Shown here in pieces: positions 27,519 through 35,133 of a stretch of 64,000 bases of DNA. The notes under the pieces were generated by a model, which did not search any database, was not told the origin of the DNA, and saw only the letters and a list, made by a program, of their open reading frames with translations. Source of the stretch: Paenibacillus vini (GTDB lineage Bacteria > Bacillota > Bacilli > Paenibacillales > Paenibacillaceae); the NCBI RefSeq assembly GCF_018403325.1, contig NZ_BOSL01000001.1, positions 310,001 to 374,000 on the forward strand, read 5' to 3'. Position 1 is the first letter of the stretch. The number at the start of each line of letters is the position of its first letter. The translations under genes were made by a program, and so were the position numbers.

Positions 27519-27576
27519 ATTTTTTTATTAAGTGGAATTCTACAAGCTTATGCCGAAAGCTGAAGGGGGAGTTACT

Positions 27577-28599
27577 TTGGAGTTTAGCTTTATCAAATAT
27601 GCCAGGCTGATGGGGAGATTTGATCTCACCGAAAAAGAGCATCCAAAATGCGGATGGGTTAACAGCGCTGTTTTTGTTGCATTCCGAGGTACAGCCATCT
27701 CGATGACGGCTGAGGATTCCGACGGCCAGGATTATGTTGAAATCGTAGTGGACGGCGTCGCCCGGAATTGGATCAATCTGAAGAAGGGGGTTCATGAGTA
27801 CGTAATCGAACAGGGGCTGCCGGATGGGGAACACACTTTAGAGATCCATAAGCGTACGGGAATTCTGACCGGAAGTATTGCCTTTCATCATTTTTCTCTG
27901 CCTGATGGCGGCTGCTTCCTTGCCCCGCCCTCGGCCAAACCGCTCCGGCTTGAATACTTCGGCGATTCCATCACGGATGGAGCGGGAATCGGGCATCCGC
28001 ACGAGCTCGCTGAAGCTCCGGATCTGGACGACGGATACATGTCCTATGTCGGGATCAGCGCCAGAATGTTGAATGCGGAATATCATACGATGGCCATTTG
28101 CGGAATTGGCGTTTGGCAGGATGCAATAGGGAACAAGCAAGGCTTGCCGGAACATTTTTACGGGACGCTCGGCAAAGGGACGGCACCTTGGGACTTTTCC
28201 CGGTATGCTCCAGAAGGAGTCGTCATTAATTTGGGTCAAAACGATTATTCTACGCCCATTGATGACGAGGAGTATATTGCGGCTTATATCGGATTCATCC
28301 AGGCTATTCTGGACAAATATAACGATCCCTATGTCTTTTGCTGCGTCGGAACCATGAATAACAACTATCTTGCCAGCGTGAATAAGGTGGTGTCCCATTT
28401 CAACCAAAACGGAAACGGGAAGGTATTCGTGGTGGATCTGGGATTGATCCATCCCGAGGTGGAAGGATGGGGCGGCCGGTATCATCCCGGCTATCAGACG
28501 CATTACCGGATGGGTTTGGAGCTTGCCTCTTTTATAAGCGCCAAGACCGGCTGGGAATTGCTTAAGCGTCCGACGATCGCCACAGAATGCGTGTTCTGA
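27577..28599 (+). CDS. CE2-like SGNH acetylesterase (second)
   Basis: A 340-residue esterase with the same two-domain layout as the one at 25201-26202: beta domain to about residue 115, then YFGDSITDGAG (Ser), MAICGIGVW, VINLGQNDYSTP (Asn) and GWGGRYHPG (His), again without an Asp three residues before the His. The frame can begin at GTG 27532 or ATG 27550. TTG 27577 was chosen because AAGGGGGAG precedes it and the N-terminus then aligns with the other esterase. No signal peptide is present. It is divergent from its likely repressor. Confidence 0.82.
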   Translation: MEFSFIKYARLMGRFDLTEKEHPKCGWVNSAVFVAFRGTAISMTAEDSDGQDYVEIVVDGVARNWINLKKGVHEYVIEQGLPDGEHTLEIHKRTGILTGSIAFHHFSLPDGGCFLAPPSAKPLRLEYFGDSITDGAGIGHPHELAEAPDLDDGYMSYVGISARMLNAEYHTMAICGIGVWQDAIGNKQGLPEHFYGTLGKGTAPWDFSRYAPEGVVINLGQNDYSTPIDDEEYIAAYIGFIQAILDKYNDPYVFCCVGTMNNNYLASVNKVVSHFNQNGNGKVFVVDLGLIHPEVEGWGGRYHPGYQTHYRMGLELASFISAKTGWELLKRPTIATECVF

Positions 28600-28625
28600 A
28601 ATCCATGGATCCAGAGGAAAGGCGA

Positions 28626-28972
28626 CCGATCCGGGTCAATGTCATAAGGATAAGCTCAAAGATAAGATTGGGAATAAAAATAGATCTAAAACGGCATGGG
28701 AAAAAGTCTAGGCCACTGAAAAAGTCAAAAACTCATAAACAGGATACTCTTCCGGAATTTCTAGCGGAAGAGTATCTTGTTTTCTTGTATAATAAGGGTA
28801 ATAATAGGCGGACCTCCATGTTTAAAATTCCCCAATGACTTTTATCCCCATCCTCAAAACGTTTATATACGATATAGTCCTTATTCCAGCCAATCTGAGT
28901 GATATCAGGTTCGGATATCATATTTATTTTCGGTTTTTTTGAGCTTATCTCAATGACATTTCCCGACCGGGT
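28626..28972. repeat. Short inverted-repeat element, copy 2 (MITE-like or relic)
   Basis: The left end shares about three quarters of its first 75 bases with copy 1 at 4641. The right end in reverse complement reads AAATGTCATTGAGATAAG, matching the left-end AATGTCATAAGGATAAG. It is about 350 bases, has no transposase, and contains a small broken reading frame. Confidence 0.5.
28733..28936 (-). pseudogene. Remnant of a small protein gene inside the inverted-repeat element
   Basis: A minus-strand frame reads PKINMISEPDITQIGWN followed by a normal-looking stretch KDYIVYKRFEDGDKSHWGIL, then degenerates. No ribosome site precedes an ATG. It has the composition of a real protein segment but no complete gene, so it is treated as a fragment. 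I cannot name the family. Confidence 0.3.
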
Positions 28973-29102
28973 GCTCTTTCATTTATAATATATACCAAAA
29001 GTATCCAAGGCAGATTAATAGGAAACATACCGGCACACCCTACTTCCAATCTGCAAGCTTCGTTTCGAAGACTATGAAGACTATATGGAAAAGAGGTATA
29101 CG

Positions 29103-31487
29103 ATGATCAGAGCGTCTGAGGATAATGAATTTTATGAACTGTCGAGCCCGACCCTTCTCCCGAAGGCTTCCGGGTTTCTATGGAACGAGAAGATGATGAT
29201 TCATATGAACTGCCGCGGATATGCGGTGGCTCAGTTTATGCAGCCGGAACCGGCAAAATATTCGTATGCGCCGAATCTGGAAGCAAAGACGTTTATGCAG
29301 CCCGAGCAGCCTTACTACGCCCATCATCCCGGTCGTTTTGTGTATGTGAAGGACGAGGAGACTGGGGAGGTTTTTTCAGCGCCTTATGAGCCTGTCCGGG
29401 TTCCGGCGGATCGTTATACGTTTGCCGTGGGGAAGAGCAGCATCGTATGGAAGGTGGAGTGCGGCGGCGTTCTCATCGAAATGAGCTTGAGCCTGCCTAA
29501 AGAGGAGGCTATGGAGCTGTGGCGCGTGAAGGTGACCAACCTTTCGCAAAGACAAAGAAAGTTGAGTATCTATCCGTACTTTACGGTCGGTTATATGTCC
29601 TGGATGAATCAGTCCGGAGAATATCATGAAGAGCTGCAGGCAATTGTCTGCTCTTCGATTACGCCTTATCAGAAATATCAGGATTACGCCAAGATCAAGG
29701 AATTCAGTGATAAAACCTTTTTGCTGGCGGACCGCAAACCGGTCGCCTGGGAAGTGAACCAGGAAGCCTTCGAGGGAGAAGGCGGCATTACGGGGCCGTC
29801 GGCTCTTCAAGAGGAGGAGCTGTCCAAAGGAGACGCTCGGTATGAAACGCCTGTCGGCGTTCTGCAATACCGGATTAGGCTGGCTCCGGGCGAGGAGGAG
29901 GCCTACCGGTTTATTTTCGGCCCGGCCAAGAATGAGGAGCAAGTCGCTCAAATCCGCGAAGATTATTTTATAAAAAGTAACGTGAACGGTGAGGACGGAT
30001 TCGAAGCGGCTGAGCGGGAATATGACCAGTACATTAGAGAAGGCAGAGGCTGTATCGAAATCTCGACCCCGGATCCCGACTTGGATCAATTCGTGAATCA
30101 TTGGCTGCCGCGGCAGGTGTACTATCACGGGCAAACGAACCGTTTGACGACCGATCCGCAAACCCGGAACTTTCTGCAGGATCATATGGGGATGAGCTAT
30201 ATCAAACCGCAGGTGGCCAGGGAGTCTTTTCTCCTTGCATTGAGCCAGCAAAAACCGGACGGGTCTATGCCAGACGGTATCATTCTCCATAAGGATGCCG
30301 AGCTGAAATATATCAATCAGGTTCCCCATACGGATCATTGCGTTTGGCTGCCTATATGCCTCAGCACTTATTTAGACGAGAGCAACGATTATTCGATTCT
30401 GGAGGAACAGGTTCCTTATGCCGACGGATCCGGGACGGAAACCGTATTGGAGCATATTCATAAGGCCATGAAATGGCTTGCGGGTGACCGGGATGAGCGC
30501 GGACTGAACTATATCAATCAGGGTGATTGGTGCGATCCGATGAATATGGTGGGTTACAAAGGCAAAGGAGTCTCCGGGTGGCTGACGATTGCGACGGCGT
30601 ACGCCTTCAAGGTTTGGGCGGATATTTGCGAATACGGCGGGCAGGCGGAGATTGCCAAGGAATACCGGAGAGCTGCCGAAGAAACGAACGAGGTTATCAA
30701 TCGATATCTATGGGATGGCGAATGGTATGCCCGGGGGATCACGGATGACAATGTGGTGTTCGGAATCAGCACGGATCAGGAGGGCCGGATATTCATCAAT
30801 CCGCAAGGCTGGTCGCTGCTCAGTGGGGCTGCCGATGAAGAGAAGCGGGAGAAGCTGATGCGTGCCGTAAGAGAGCAGTTGGAGACGCCGTATGGGGTTG
30901 AAAAGCTTGCTCCGTCTTACACCTCCATGCGGGAGGATGTGGGGCGCGTTACCCAGAAGCATCCGGGCTCGGCGGAAAACGGCGCCGTCTACAATCATGC
31001 CGCGGCATTCTATATTTATGCGCTTTACTCCGTGGGAGAGCGGGAGGATGCGTACCGTTTGCTGCGAAAAATGCTGCCGGGACCGACGATGGAGGATATC
31101 GTTCAACGCGGCCAGCTGCCGGTCTTTATCCCGAATTATTACCGCGGCGCCTACCGTCAATTTCCTCGTACGGCGGGACGCTCCAGCCATTTGTTCAATA
31201 CGGGGACGGTTCCTTGGGTGTACCGCTGCCTGATCGACGGCTTGTTCGGAGTACAGGGAACTCCCGAAGGCATCGCCATTCGACCGCAGCTTCCTTCCGA
31301 ATGGAGTGAGGCTAAGGTCCGGCGTGAATTCAGAGGCGCTACACTTCAGATTGAAATGAAGCGGGAGCCGGGCGTAACGGCAACAGAGGTTTACGCTAAC
31401 GGCGTCTATTTAGAAAATGGTGTTCTTAGCGATTTAAAGCCGGGTACGGAATATAAAGTGTCCGTAAAAATACCGGTATCGGAATAA
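29103..31487 (+). CDS. GH94 family inverting glycoside phosphorylase
   Basis: A 794-residue cytoplasmic enzyme of the glycosyltransferase-36/GH94 type, the size of cellobiose or chitobiose phosphorylases. It has an N-terminal beta-sandwich (to about 290), a helical linker, and an (alpha/alpha)6 barrel with YINQGDWCDPMNMVG, where Asp478 aligns with the usual catalytic acid. A C-terminal domain contains GTVPWVYRC. The usual motif is DWND; here it is DWCD (475-478), so the subfamily and acceptor are uncertain. ATG 29103 was chosen because GAAAAGAGGT precedes it. It would release a sugar 1-phosphate from a beta-linked disaccharide. Confidence 0.88.
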   Translation: MIRASEDNEFYELSSPTLLPKASGFLWNEKMMIHMNCRGYAVAQFMQPEPAKYSYAPNLEAKTFMQPEQPYYAHHPGRFVYVKDEETGEVFSAPYEPVRVPADRYTFAVGKSSIVWKVECGGVLIEMSLSLPKEEAMELWRVKVTNLSQRQRKLSIYPYFTVGYMSWMNQSGEYHEELQAIVCSSITPYQKYQDYAKIKEFSDKTFLLADRKPVAWEVNQEAFEGEGGITGPSALQEEELSKGDARYETPVGVLQYRIRLAPGEEEAYRFIFGPAKNEEQVAQIREDYFIKSNVNGEDGFEAAEREYDQYIREGRGCIEISTPDPDLDQFVNHWLPRQVYYHGQTNRLTTDPQTRNFLQDHMGMSYIKPQVARESFLLALSQQKPDGSMPDGIILHKDAELKYINQVPHTDHCVWLPICLSTYLDESNDYSILEEQVPYADGSGTETVLEHIHKAMKWLAGDRDERGLNYINQGDWCDPMNMVGYKGKGVSGWLTIATAYAFKVWADICEYGGQAEIAKEYRRAAEETNEVINRYLWDGEWYARGITDDNVVFGISTDQEGRIFINPQGWSLLSGAADEEKREKLMRAVREQLETPYGVEKLAPSYTSMREDVGRVTQKHPGSAENGAVYNHAAAFYIYALYSVGEREDAYRLLRKMLPGPTMEDIVQRGQLPVFIPNYYRGAYRQFPRTAGRSSHLFNTGTVPWVYRCLIDGLFGVQGTPEGIAIRPQLPSEWSEAKVRREFRGATLQIEMKREPGVTATEVYANGVYLENGVLSDLKPGTEYKVSVKIPVSE

Positions 31488-31561
31488 AAATTCCATTAAA
31501 TAGAAACCTTTGCGTAACTATAATCGTCTGAAAGGGTGATGACAAAGAGAGGAGAGAGATC

Positions 31562-32293
31562 ATGTACTCACCTAGAAGGATAGGATGGATGGTGATCGGT
31601 GCCCTAATGGTGGTTATGCTTGCAGCTTGCAGCGGAAATTCCAATAAGGCGCCGGAACCAAAGGGACCGGTACAAGACCAGCCACAAAATCAAATGCAAA
31701 ATCAACCTCAAAATGAGGCGGAAGGGAATACTCCAGACAATTCCGCACCGAACCAGGAACCAAGCGAGATTCCGGAGGAGGGGACTCCGCCGACTGCGCT
31801 TGAAGCGGCATCAACGGTGATCAGAGCCCTTAAATCTGGCAATATGAACACCGTATCAAACTGGGCGGATGCGGAGGAAGGGGTTCGATTCTCCCCCTAC
31901 GGAAATGTTGACCAGGAGAAAGACCTCGTGTTCTCGCGCGACGAACTGAAGGGGTTAATGAAGGATACAACGAAGCGCATTTGGCGGGAGTTCCCCGGCA
32001 CCGGAGACAAAATCGAGTTGACTTACGCGGAGTATCATGAGCGGTTTGTCTACGATGCGGACTTTATCAAAGAAGCCAAGATCTCGGAAAACGAGGGCAA
32101 CGGTCCAGAAAAGATCAGCAATTTATATGATGTCTATCCCAAAGACCAATATGATTTTGTTGAATATTATATCGGGGCTAGCGATCCGGACGACGCTGAA
32201 AGCAAGGATTGGCGCACACTGCGTTTGGTATTCAAGGCGATCGGGCAAGACCATTCGCTTGTGGGCATTATCCACGATCAATGGACTCCGTAA
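31562..32293 (+). CDS. Lipoprotein of unknown function
   Basis: A 243-residue protein with a lipoprotein signal (VVMLAACSG) and a Gln/Asn/Pro/Glu-rich linker at residues 30-78. A globular domain with AASTVIRALKSGNMNTVSNWA and RLVFKAIGQDHSLVGIIHDQWTP is like many Bacillales lipoproteins that carry an NTF2-like fold. GAGGAGAG precedes the ATG. It appears separate from the GH94 gene, with a 74-base gap, and is closed by a terminator. The function is not recognised. Confidence 0.7.
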   Translation: MYSPRRIGWMVIGALMVVMLAACSGNSNKAPEPKGPVQDQPQNQMQNQPQNEAEGNTPDNSAPNQEPSEIPEEGTPPTALEAASTVIRALKSGNMNTVSNWADAEEGVRFSPYGNVDQEKDLVFSRDELKGLMKDTTKRIWREFPGTGDKIELTYAEYHERFVYDADFIKEAKISENEGNGPEKISNLYDVYPKDQYDFVEYYIGASDPDDAESKDWRTLRLVFKAIGQDHSLVGIIHDQWTP

Positions 32294-32310
32294 AGAAATG
32301 CGAAATACAA

Positions 32311-32348
32311 AAGCGGCTGTAGAATCTTGGGTTCTGCAGCCGCTTCTC
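32311..32348. terminator. Terminator after the lipoprotein gene
   Basis: AAGCGGCTG and CAGCCGCTT form the outer stem with AGAA/TTCT inside. It lies 18 bases after the stop and just before the ECF-type promoter of the YciI gene. Confidence 0.75.
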
Positions 32349-32357
32349 CCATATGCC

Positions 32358-32387
32358 TGTCGATTTTGCCGTAGTTTGTTCGTCGTA
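32358..32387 (+). promoter_or_regulatory. ECF42-type promoter upstream of the YciI/DGPF gene
   Basis: TGTCGA (32358-32363) and CGTCGTA (32381-32387) are 17 bases apart. The same boxes with the same spacing, plus shared flanking bases, occur upstream of the VOC gene at 34189-34218. TGTCGA and CGTC are the reported core of ECF42-dependent promoters, and the sigma factor gene of that type is in this cluster. Confidence 0.7.
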
Positions 32388-32418
32388 TACATATATGAGC
32401 AAGAAAGGGGAATGAGCG

Positions 32419-32847
32419 ATGAGATTTATGATGATCGTCAAGGCTACGCAGGATTCGGAGGAGGGAATCATGCCCAGCCAGGAGCTCGTCGACGCTATGA
32501 TGAAATACAACGAGGAACTGGTGAAAGCCGGCGTTATGCTGGCCGCGGAGGGGCTCCATGCAAGCTCGGGCGGAATCCGCATCTCATACCCGGAACCCGG
32601 AGGTAAGCCGCAAATTATGGACGGGCCCTTTACGGAATCGAAGGAGCTGATTGCGGGCTTTACGCTCATCGAGGTGAACTCCAGGGAAGAGGCGATCGAG
32701 TGGGCTATGCGTATGCCGGATCCGCATGGCAGAGGAGAGGGTGTCATTGAGCTTCGTGAAGTGATTGAAACGCCCGAGTTGACCTCAAACCCCGATTCTC
32801 TGGCATTGCATGCTCAGCTTCGAGATCTGGGACGGCCGAAGAGTTAG
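32419..32847 (+). CDS. YciI-related DGPF-domain protein
   Basis: A 142-residue protein with the DGPF signature (IMDGPFTESKELIAGF, about residues 73-88) of the YCII-related family, a small ferredoxin-like fold with unknown chemistry. AAAGGGG lies before the ATG. The stop is three bases from the sigma factor start, and DGPF proteins are the standard genomic partners of ECF42 sigma factors, so it belongs to that regulon. It is preceded by an ECF42-type promoter, giving the expected autoregulation of the pair. Confidence 0.9.
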   Translation: MRFMMIVKATQDSEEGIMPSQELVDAMMKYNEELVKAGVMLAAEGLHASSGGIRISYPEPGGKPQIMDGPFTESKELIAGFTLIEVNSREEAIEWAMRMPDPHGRGEGVIELREVIETPELTSNPDSLALHAQLRDLGRPKS

Positions 32848-32849
32848 TG

Positions 32850-34142
32850 ATGGCATCCTCCATCCATCGTACGGTCGACGCCATCTGGAGAATGGAAGCG
32901 GCAAAAATCATCGCCGTGCTTACCCGCATGGTCCGGGATGTCGGAATCGCTGAGGACCTGGCGCAGGATACGCTCATTGTGGCCCTGGAAAAGTGGCCGG
33001 AGACGGGGATTCCGGACAACCCGGGCGCATGGCTCATGACGGCCGCAAAACGCCGGGCGCTGGACTATCTCCGGCGAGACCGGGTGCTTGGGCGCAAGTA
33101 CGAGGAAATTGGCCGGGAGATGGATATGCGGCAGCAGGATCAGGAATATGACGCCGTGGTTGAAGAGGATATCGGTGATGATCTGCTGCGCTTAATCTTC
33201 ATGACCTGTCATCCGCTTCTGTCTTCCCAGGCGCGCGTCGCGCTTACTTTACGGTTGCTCGGCGGGCTGACCACCGTTGAAATCGCGCATGCGTACCTTG
33301 TGCCGGAGCCTACCGTCGCCCAGCGGATCGTCCGGGCGAAGCGGACGCTGGCGGAGGCCCGGGTTCCCTTCGAGGTTCCTCAGGCACCGGAGTTAAAGGG
33401 TCGCCTCTCGTCGGTGTACGAGGTCATTTACCTCATGTTTAATGAGGGATATTCCGCAACCTCGGGCGAGAACTGGACGCGCCCCCTGCTTTGCAAGGAG
33501 GCGCTTCGTCTCGGGCGCATTCTCGCGGAAATCGTCCCGTCCGAATCGGAGGTCCACGGCTTGGTCGCGCTGATGGAATTTCAATCTTCGCGGCTAAGAA
33601 CGCGGGTAGATTCCTCCGGCGAGCCGATCCTTCTTATGGATCAGAATCGGGCGCAATGGGATCAACTGCTCATTCGCCGCGGCTTTGCAGCCCTGGAACG
33701 TGCGGGGCGAATTCCCGGCGCGCTGGGCCCGTATTCGCTGCAGGCCTCGATATCGGCTTGCCATGCCCGGGCCCGAACTCCGTCGGAAACGAATTGGATT
33801 CGTATCGCGGCGCTCTATGAGGCATTGGCGCAAGCTGCTCCTTCGCCCGTCGTGGAGCTGAATCGCGCCGTTTCGCTCGCGATGGCGTTCGGCCCGGAGG
33901 TAGGCTTGGAGATTGTCGATGCGCTAGCCTTGGAACCGGCCTTGAAGGAGTATCATCTCCTGCCGAGCGTGCGCGGCGATTTTCTGATGAAGCTGGGGCG
34001 AGTCCAAGAGGCGTGCGAAGAGTTTAAACGTGCCGCCTCTCTTACAAGCAACGCCCGCGAACGGGCCATGCTGCTTAAACGGGCTTCCGATTGCGTTACC
34101 GATTCGGGTCCCGAATCGGTGTCGGAAACGGGAACGGAGTAA
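32850..34142 (+). CDS. ECF42-type RNA polymerase sigma factor with C-terminal TPR-like extension
   Basis: A 430-residue sigma factor. Region 2 (about 8-80; IAEDLAQDTLIVALEKWP, LMTAAKRRALDYLRR) and region 4 (about 125-180; LRLLGGLTTVEIAHAYLVPE) are followed by a C-terminal extension of about 230 residues beginning VYLMFNEGYSATSGE, typical of the ECF42 group, which lacks an anti-sigma gene. GTG 32847 overlaps the previous stop, but the ATG at 32850 is the natural start. Promoters of matching type lie upstream of its own operon and of the VOC gene. Confidence 0.93.
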   Translation: MASSIHRTVDAIWRMEAAKIIAVLTRMVRDVGIAEDLAQDTLIVALEKWPETGIPDNPGAWLMTAAKRRALDYLRRDRVLGRKYEEIGREMDMRQQDQEYDAVVEEDIGDDLLRLIFMTCHPLLSSQARVALTLRLLGGLTTVEIAHAYLVPEPTVAQRIVRAKRTLAEARVPFEVPQAPELKGRLSSVYEVIYLMFNEGYSATSGENWTRPLLCKEALRLGRILAEIVPSESEVHGLVALMEFQSSRLRTRVDSSGEPILLMDQNRAQWDQLLIRRGFAALERAGRIPGALGPYSLQASISACHARARTPSETNWIRIAALYEALAQAAPSPVVELNRAVSLAMAFGPEVGLEIVDALALEPALKEYHLLPSVRGDFLMKLGRVQEACEEFKRAASLTSNARERAMLLKRASDCVTDSGPESVSETGTE

Positions 34143-34188
34143 GGGGTTAATTCGTGCAAAAAAACTTTTTTAATTTTTTTTGAAAACA

Positions 34189-34218
34189 TGTCGATTTGGC
34201 ATTTCGGTGTTCGTCGTA
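34189..34218 (+). promoter_or_regulatory. ECF42-type promoter upstream of the VOC gene
   Basis: TGTCGA (34189-34194), 17 bases, then CGTCGTA (34212-34218). Nine bases at the -35 end and ten at the -10 end are identical to the promoter at 32358. This ties the VOC gene to the adjacent sigma factor. Confidence 0.7.
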
Positions 34219-34285
34219 TTTATATAAGCCGCAATTCCGGGTCCCGGAAATTCGGTAAAAACAACCATTTGGAAGGATGTTGAAT

Positions 34286-34690
34286 ATGAATATGACAGCC
34301 AAACTGACCCCTTACATTTCCTCGAAGGATGCGAGAGCGCAAGCGGAGTTTTATATCCAGGCGCTTGGCGGTGAGATCGTATCGATCATGACACACGGTC
34401 AACTTCCGGGTGCACCGGAAGCAATCAAGGATAAAGTAATGCATATGACTCTGTCGGTAGCGGGCGGGAATCTTTTGTTTTTGAGCGATGCCTTCGAATC
34501 CTTGAGCTCGAACCGCAGTATTGCCCTTGGGCTTTCATTCGGGGATGAAACGCAGGCAAGAGAAGCGTATGCCCAATTGGGTCAAGGCGGGACTAACAAG
34601 TATCCTTTTGAATTGCAGCCTTGGGGAGCCTACTACGGAGAAATCGAGGACCGGTTCGGCATTACCTGGCAAATCGTTTCGCAACCGTAG
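34286..34690 (+). CDS. VOC-superfamily protein (PhnB/glyoxalase-like)
   Basis: A 134-residue protein with the paired beta-alpha-beta repeats of the vicinal oxygen chelate fold (LTPYISSKDARAQAEFYIQA at the N-terminus; WGAYYGEIEDRFGITWQI at the end). It is related to the PhnB-like group often found in ECF42 regulons. ATG 34286 was chosen over 34277 for correct spacing to GGAAGG. The ligand is unknown. Confidence 0.88.
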   Translation: MNMTAKLTPYISSKDARAQAEFYIQALGGEIVSIMTHGQLPGAPEAIKDKVMHMTLSVAGGNLLFLSDAFESLSSNRSIALGLSFGDETQAREAYAQLGQGGTNKYPFELQPWGAYYGEIEDRFGITWQIVSQP

Positions 34691-34737
34691 TTGGTTATGA
34701 TAGAGCCTATACAGACTTAAAAACCGGAGGTTAGACG

Positions 34738-35079
34738 ATGAGCGAAGTTAAGGATTTTATTAGCGAGGTAAAGGTACCCTGGCAGGCCGAGGTGTGCACC
34801 CGGCTGTATGAGATGGTTCACCGGTCTGTACCGGAGGTACAGGAGCGCATACAGTATAAGAAGCCTCACTTTTTAAAAAACGGAAAATATGCAGCCGTGA
34901 TCTCCACCTCCAAGGACGCAGTCAGCTTTACGATCTTTAATGCAAGCGAGCTTACATTGCCGGAGGGAACGGTGTTCGAGGGTCCGCCCGAAAGAAAAAC
35001 GATCAAAATTCGCGAAGGCCAACCGGTTGATTACGAGGTACTATCCTCGCTGGTTAGTCAGGCGGCAGAAGCTATATAA
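34738..35079 (+). CDS. DUF1801 (YdhG-like) protein
   Basis: A 113-residue protein with the DUF1801 pattern: VPEVQERIQYKKPHFLKNGKYAAVISTSKD followed by a basic region and EVLSSLVSQA near the end. The fold is a small domain related to frataxin-like proteins with no assigned activity. The start follows CCGGAGG. It may be cotranscribed with the VOC gene (47-base gap) or have its own promoter; no ECF42 box lies before it. Confidence 0.8.
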   Translation: MSEVKDFISEVKVPWQAEVCTRLYEMVHRSVPEVQERIQYKKPHFLKNGKYAAVISTSKDAVSFTIFNASELTLPEGTVFEGPPERKTIKIREGQPVDYEVLSSLVSQAAEAI

Positions 35080-35096
35080 ATTCATAGCGGAAGTAA

Positions 35097-35128
35097 AAAC
35101 AGCAAGCCCCGACCGGGGCTTGCTGTTT
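35097..35128. terminator. Bidirectional terminator between DUF1801 and chitinase genes
   Basis: AAACAGCAAGCCCC and GGGGCTTGCTGTTT form a perfect stem with a GACC loop between the convergent genes. Confidence 0.92.
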
Positions 35129-35133
35129 CTGCA

